From Bacteroidaceae bacterium (GTDB taxonomy: Bacteria > Bacteroidota > Bacteroidia > Bacteroidales > Bacteroidaceae): DNA of 64,000 bases. Every line of letters begins with the position of its first letter. Position 1 is the first letter of the stretch. The position numbers and the translations under genes were made by a program. The notes under the pieces were generated by a model. The model worked only from the letters and a program-made list of their open reading frames with translations. It had not been told where the DNA came from and ran no database searches. The stretch lies in the NCBI GenBank assembly GCA_017524545.1, contig JAFXVN010000074.1, positions 1-64,000 on the forward strand. The letters run 5' to 3'. Positions 59,627-64,000 of this stretch are shown in pieces.

Positions 59627-61990
59627 ATGAAGGAGAATCTGGTAATTGTGGAGAGCCCGGCAAAGGCTAAGACTATAGAGAAATTTCTTGGAGACAAATA
59701 CAAAGTGCTGTCCAGCTACGGACATATTCGCGACCTGAAGAAGAAGTCGTTCAGCGTGGATGAGAAGACCTTCGCACCGCAGTACGAGGTGCCTGCCGAC
59801 AAGGTAAAGGTCGTGGATTTGCTGAAGGGACAGGCAGAGCAGGCAAAGATGGTGTGGCTCGCATCCGATGAAGACCGCGAGGGAGAAGCCATCAGCTGGC
59901 ACCTTTATGAAGTGCTCGGCCTCAAGCCTGAGAACACCCGTCGCATCGTCTTCCACGAAATCACGAAGCCTGCCATTCTGGATGCCATAGAGCACCCCAG
60001 GCAGATAGACCTCAACCTGGTGAACGCACAGCAGGCTCGCCGTGTGCTGGACCGCATAGTGGGCTTCAAGCTCAGTCCTGTGCTTTGGCGCAAGGTGAAG
60101 CCAAGCCTCTCGGCAGGTCGTGTGCAGAGTGTCGCCGTGCGTCTCATTGTGGAGCGCGAACGCGAGATAGAGGACTTCCGCAGCGAAGAGAACTACCGCA
60201 TCACGGCAAGCCTCACCCCAGTCACCCCTCCTTTGGAGGGGGCGGGGGAGGCTATCAAGGCAGAACTCAGCCGACGCTTCGCCACCATCGAGGAGGCAAG
60301 GGCATTCCTCGAGAGCTGCAAAAGCTGTCGCTTCACGGTGCAGGACATCGTCACAAAGCCCGTCAAGCGCACCCCGCCACCTCCCTTCACCACCAGCACC
60401 CTGCAGCAGGAGGCAGCCCACAAGCTGGGTTTCACCGTGGCGCAGACCATGATGGTGGCGCAGCATCTCTACGAGAGCGGACGCATCACCTATATGCGTA
60501 CCGACAGCGTCAACCTGAGCAATCTGTGTCTGGGAGCCAGCAAAAAGGTCATTGCCGAGCAGATGGGCGAGGAATACGTCAAGACGCGCCAATATCACAC
60601 CAGCTCCAAGGGTGCACAGGAGGCGCATGAAGCCATCCGCCCCACCTACATGGACCAGTCGCAGATAGAGGGCAACCTGCAGGAACGCCGCCTTTACGAC
60701 CTAATCTGGAAGCGTACCATTGCCAGCCAGATGGCCGATGCCGAGCTGGAGCGTACGCAAGTGACGATTAGTATAGAAGGCAAACAGGAAACCTTCCTTG
60801 CCGACGGTGAGGTTGTCAAGTTCGACGGTTTCCTGCGCGTATATAGCGACACGAACAGCGAGGCCTATAACGATGGCGAAGGCGAAAACGAGAACCTGAC
60901 CACCCTGCCCGCCATGACTGTCGGCGAGGACCTCTATCGCGAACAGATAGTGGCAACCCAGCGCTTCTCCCAGCGCCCTGTCCGCTACAACGAAGCCAGT
61001 CTGGTGCGCAAGCTTGAAGAGCTCGGCATCGGTCGCCCCAGCACCTACGCCACCACCATCACCACCATCCAACAGCGTGAATACGTGGAGAAAGGCGACA
61101 AGCCGGGAGAAGAACGCACCTATCAGACGCTTACGCTCACAGGCGACGAGCTGGTCGCAGAATCGCGCACCACGCTTGTGGGTCAGGAACGGGGCAAGCT
61201 GCTTCCCACAGACACAGGTATCGTCGTGAATGATTTCCTGAAGGAGAACTTCCCCGAAATCATGGACTACAACTTCACGGCAGACATTGAAAAGGAGTTC
61301 GACGACATTGCCGAAGGGAAAATCTCTTGGGAAGGTGTCGTGAGGAAGTTCTATGATGGCTTTGAGCCACTGGTGGAGAAGTCAGTCAATACCCATACGG
61401 AGCACAAGGTGGGCGAACGTGTGTTGGGCGACGACCCCACCACGGGTGCGCCTGTCACTGTCAAGATAGGCCGCTTCGGACCTGTGGTGCAGCTGGGCGG
61501 CGCGGCCACCGGGCAGAAGCCCCGCTTCGCACAGCTTGCTGCTGGGCAGAAACTGGAGACCATCACGCTGGAAGAAGCCCTCGAGCTTTTCCAACTGCCG
61601 CGCAAATTGGGCATGTACGAGGGTGAGCCCATCATCATCGGTGCCGGCAAGTATGGCCCATACGTCTCCCACAAGGGGTCGTATGTCTCTGTCCCAAAGG
61701 GTACAGACCCGATGGAGATAACCTTCGAACAGGCTGTCATCATGATGCACCACAAACATGTGGAAGAGGCGGAACGCCACCTCAGAACCTTCAGCGAAGA
61801 TGCCGAGCTGGAAGTGCTGAACGGTCGCTATGGCCCATACATTACCTACAAGGGCAGCAACTACCGTTTGCCGAAGGCTATGCACGAGCGTGCCAAGGAA
61901 CTGACCTACGAGGAGTGTATGCAGATTGTGAATGAGCAAGGCGACAAGCCTGCCGCTAAGGTCTCCAAACGCCGCTTCACGCGCAAATGA
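59627..61990 (+). CDS. topA: DNA topoisomerase I, carrying a coded palindromic element
   Basis: Relaxes negatively supercoiled DNA. The 787-residue enzyme has the TOPRIM opening ENLVIVESPAKAKTIEKFL and DEDREGEAISWHL, the active-site Tyr in ESGRITYMRTDSVNLS near residue 295, and C-terminal repeat domains (RFGPVVQLGG, KYGPYVSHKG, RYGPYITYKG). After NYRITASL the residues TPVTPPLEGAGEA are coded by a family B element at 60210-60252; this is a loop region before the active-site domain, and an essential gene tolerates it. ATG 59627 is used; earlier codons lie in the promoter. aroK starts inside its stop codon (ATGA). Confidence 0.94.
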   Translation: MKENLVIVESPAKAKTIEKFLGDKYKVLSSYGHIRDLKKKSFSVDEKTFAPQYEVPADKVKVVDLLKGQAEQAKMVWLASDEDREGEAISWHLYEVLGLKPENTRRIVFHEITKPAILDAIEHPRQIDLNLVNAQQARRVLDRIVGFKLSPVLWRKVKPSLSAGRVQSVAVRLIVEREREIEDFRSEENYRITASLTPVTPPLEGAGEAIKAELSRRFATIEEARAFLESCKSCRFTVQDIVTKPVKRTPPPPFTTSTLQQEAAHKLGFTVAQTMMVAQHLYESGRITYMRTDSVNLSNLCLGASKKVIAEQMGEEYVKTRQYHTSSKGAQEAHEAIRPTYMDQSQIEGNLQERRLYDLIWKRTIASQMADAELERTQVTISIEGKQETFLADGEVVKFDGFLRVYSDTNSEAYNDGEGENENLTTLPAMTVGEDLYREQIVATQRFSQRPVRYNEASLVRKLEELGIGRPSTYATTITTIQQREYVEKGDKPGEERTYQTLTLTGDELVAESRTTLVGQERGKLLPTDTGIVVNDFLKENFPEIMDYNFTADIEKEFDDIAEGKISWEGVVRKFYDGFEPLVEKSVNTHTEHKVGERVLGDDPTTGAPVTVKIGRFGPVVQLGGAATGQKPRFAQLAAGQKLETITLEEALELFQLPRKLGMYEGEPIIIGAGKYGPYVSHKGSYVSVPKGTDPMEITFEQAVIMMHHKHVEEAERHLRTFSEDAELEVLNGRYGPYITYKGSNYRLPKAMHERAKELTYEECMQIVNEQGDKPAAKVSKRRFTRK
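60210..60252. repeat. Family B palindromic element inside topA
   Basis: GCCTCACCCC at 60210 and GGGGGAGGC ending at 60252 are inverted, enclosing CCCCTCCTTTGGAGGGG. It is the short, single-hairpin version of the element in the 7TM-HD gene. Confidence 0.8.
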
Positions 61991-62514
61991 AGAGCATCAT
62001 CCTGATAGGCTACATGGGGTCGGGCAAGACAACCGTCGGCCGCCAGCTCGCCCTTGCACTCGGCCGCACTTTCTATGACCTCGACTGGTACATTGAGATG
62101 CGCTACCACCGCACCGTGGCCCAGCTTTTCGCCGAACGCGGCGAGGACGGCTTTCGTGAGCTGGAACGCAATATGCTGCATGAGGCGGCAGAGTTCGAGG
62201 ACATCGTTCTCAGCTGCGGCGGCGGCACACCGTGCTTCTTCGACAATATGGAATACATCCGCAGCGTGGGCGAAAGCGTCTATCTGAAGGCGACACCCGA
62301 AGTGCTTGCCGCACACCTTCGGATGGGTAGGGTGGAGCGTCCTCTCATCAAGGGCAAGAACCCGGAGGAACTGCTCGAATACATCCGCACATCCCTCGCG
62401 CAGCGGGAACCCTACTACCTAAAGGCGCAGCACGTCGTCGATGTGACACTCATGGATAATTACGAGAAAATAGCAATTACCATAGAACTTTTACGCAAGG
62501 AACTAAAATTGTAA
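61987..62514 (+). CDS. aroK: Shikimate kinase
   Basis: Phosphorylates shikimate in aromatic amino acid synthesis. 175 residues with Walker A LIGYMGSGKTTVGRQLA, the DLDWYIEMRYH shikimate-binding segment (DxD), SCGGGTPCF and the lid RPLIKGKNP. It overlaps topA by 4 nt and precedes speA by 7 nt, with an AAATTGTAAATTG repeat forming the junction. Confidence 0.94.
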   Translation: MKSIILIGYMGSGKTTVGRQLALALGRTFYDLDWYIEMRYHRTVAQLFAERGEDGFRELERNMLHEAAEFEDIVLSCGGGTPCFFDNMEYIRSVGESVYLKATPEVLAAHLRMGRVERPLIKGKNPEELLEYIRTSLAQREPYYLKAQHVVDVTLMDNYEKIAITIELLRKELKL

Positions 62515-62521
62515 ATTGTAA

Positions 62522-64000
62522 ATGAAAAAGTGGCGTATTGAGGACTCCGAGGAACTCTACAACATCAAAGGCTGGGGAGTGAATTACTTCGGCATCAACG
62601 AAAAAGGGCATGTCTATGTCACGCCCAAGAAGAACAGCGTGCAGGTTGACCTCAAGGAGGTGGTTGACCATCTGGCTACCCGCCATGTGACGGCTCCTGT
62701 GCTGCTTCGCTTCCCCGACATCCTCGACAATCGTATCGAGAAGACCGACGAGTGCTTCCGCAAGGCAGGCAAGGAGTACGAGTACAAGGGCGAGCACTTC
62801 ATCATCTTCCCTGTCAAGGTCAACCAGATGCGACCTGTCGTGGAGGAAATCATCAGCCACGGCAAACGCTATAACCTCGGACTGGAAGCCGGCTCGAAGC
62901 CCGAACTGCACGCCGTCCTTGCCACCAACATGGACAGCGACAGCCTCATCATCTGCAATGGCCACAAGGACCAGAACTTCATCGAGCTGGCACTGCTGGC
63001 ACAGAAGATGGGCAAGCGCGTCTTCCTTGTCATAGAGAAACTTCCCGAGCTGGCCATCATTGCAGAGACAGCCAAGAAACTTGGCGTGCATCCCAACCTC
63101 GGCATCCGCATCAAGCTGGCAAGCAACGGCAGCGGCAAGTGGAGCGAGAGTGGCGGTGATGCCTCCAAGTTCGGTCTTAACTCCTCCGAGCTGTTGATGG
63201 CTTTGCAAATGCTCGACGAGCTTGGCCTGCGCGACTGCCTGCGCCTCATCCACTTCCATATCGGCAGCCAAATCAACAAGATACGCCGCATCAGCACCGC
63301 TCTTCGCGAGGCTGCGCAGTACTATGTGCAGCTGCACGCTATGGGCTTCGACATCAAGTTCGTGGATTGCGGCGGCGGCTTGGGTGTCGATTACGACGGC
63401 ACCCGAAGCAGCAACAGCGAGAGCAGCGTCAACTACAGCATACAGGAGTACGTCAACGACTGCGTCTATACATTTGTCGAGGCTGCCAACAAGAACGGGA
63501 TTCCTCATCCCGACATTATCACGGAGGGCGGACGCTCGCTGACGGCTCACCACAGCGTCCTCATTATAGATGTGTTGGAGAGTGTGTCGGCACCTCAGAT
63601 GCCTGAGGACTTCGAGCCAGGTCCCGACGACCACAAGCTTGTGCACGACCTCACTGAGATTTGGGACAAGCTTTCTTCGCGTTCGCTGCTCGAGGACTGG
63701 CACGATGCAGAGGACATCCGCGAGGAGGCTCTCGACCTCTTCCGCCACGGCATCATCGATCTCAAGACACGCGCACAGATTGAGTCCCTCTATTGGGCCA
63801 TCAGTCACGAGGTGGCAGAGCTGGCGCACCACCAGAAGCACGTGCCCGACGAACTGCGAAAGCTCGACAAGCAGATGGCAGACAAGTACTTCTGCAACTT
63901 CTCCCTCTTCCAGAGTATGCCCGACTCGTGGGGTATCGACCAGCTTTTCCCCATCATGCCTATTGCCCGCCTCGAGGAGCAGCCCACCAGAAGCGCCACT
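62522..64000 (+). CDS. speA: Biosynthetic arginine decarboxylase, cut by the window end
   Basis: First step of the agmatine route to polyamines, pyridoxal-phosphate dependent. 493 codons are present with no stop (family length about 630). MKKWRIEDSEELYNIKGWGV is the family start. The fold III signature is seen in FIIFPVKVNQ (lysine near residue 100), HFHIGSQINKIRRI, FVDCGGGLGVDYDGT and ITEGGRSLTAHHS. ATG 62522 directly follows the AT-rich repeat after aroK. Confidence 0.95.
   Translation, partial: MKKWRIEDSEELYNIKGWGVNYFGINEKGHVYVTPKKNSVQVDLKEVVDHLATRHVTAPVLLRFPDILDNRIEKTDECFRKAGKEYEYKGEHFIIFPVKVNQMRPVVEEIISHGKRYNLGLEAGSKPELHAVLATNMDSDSLIICNGHKDQNFIELALLAQKMGKRVFLVIEKLPELAIIAETAKKLGVHPNLGIRIKLASNGSGKWSESGGDASKFGLNSSELLMALQMLDELGLRDCLRLIHFHIGSQINKIRRISTALREAAQYYVQLHAMGFDIKFVDCGGGLGVDYDGTRSSNSESSVNYSIQEYVNDCVYTFVEAANKNGIPHPDIITEGGRSLTAHHSVLIIDVLESVSAPQMPEDFEPGPDDHKLVHDLTEIWDKLSSRSLLEDWHDAEDIREEALDLFRHGIIDLKTRAQIESLYWAISHEVAELAHHQKHVPDELRKLDKQMADKYFCNFSLFQSMPDSWGIDQLFPIMPIARLEEQPTRSAT

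Overview
The window looks like a chromosomal segment from a Prevotella-like member of the Bacteroidales. The support is direct: many genes are preceded by the Bacteroidetes -7 box TAnnTTTG with no Shine-Dalgarno sequence, one secreted glycosidase ends in a type IX secretion-like C-terminal segment, the primary sigma factor is the short 287-residue Bacteroidetes form, and gene families such as DUF2723, DUF2851, DUF2027, fasciclin lipoproteins and anaerobic sulfatase-maturating enzyme are present. No species is assigned.

Layout. 1-900: end of an unknown gene, a possible small ORF, a terminator and a repeat-rich gap. 1.0-18.4 kb: glutathione peroxidase, a cation diffusion facilitator, two GH5 glycosidases, two papain-family peptidases, rbfA, a LolC/E-like permease, anSME, an AraC regulator, a one-polypeptide restriction-modification enzyme and a Xaa-Pro aminopeptidase. 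18.5-34.7 kb: fasciclin lipoprotein with tRNA-Leu, a 7TM-HD phosphodiesterase, gltX, a LruC remnant, rpoD, lemA, htpX, tyrS, tRNA-Gln, a DUF2723 protein, a polysaccharide deacetylase and a damaged queG. 34.7-44.9 kb: an AT-richer accessory island bounded by a 31-bp direct repeat (30/31 identity). 45.0-64.0 kb: an AAA ATPase, then housekeeping genes (PHP phosphatase, pseudouridine synthase, WbqC, lepB, dapB, DUF2851, thioesterase, dprA, greA, HIT, SGNH, manC, DUF2027, Fic, topA, aroK, speA).

The most interesting region is the island. It carries a sigma-70-like protein fused to a macrodomain-like domain, a VWA protein, a small tail-anchored coiled coil, a RecD/Dda-like helicase, a TPR-plus-OB protein, a TerB-like protein and an ADP-ribosylglycohydrolase. 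Sensing, regulation and removal of ADP-ribose together with a helicase suggest a stress-response or genome-defence system. That function is inferred, not shown.

The second theme is repeats that invade genes. Short palindromic elements sit in frame inside pepC, anSME, the 7TM-HD gene, topA, queG and the WbqC gene, in both orientations, recalling the protein-coding palindromic elements of Rickettsia. One appears to have replaced the first Fe-S motif of QueG. Other repeats end genes early (DUF2027 without its Smr domain, an AlbA_2 gene) or touch the start codons of many genes.
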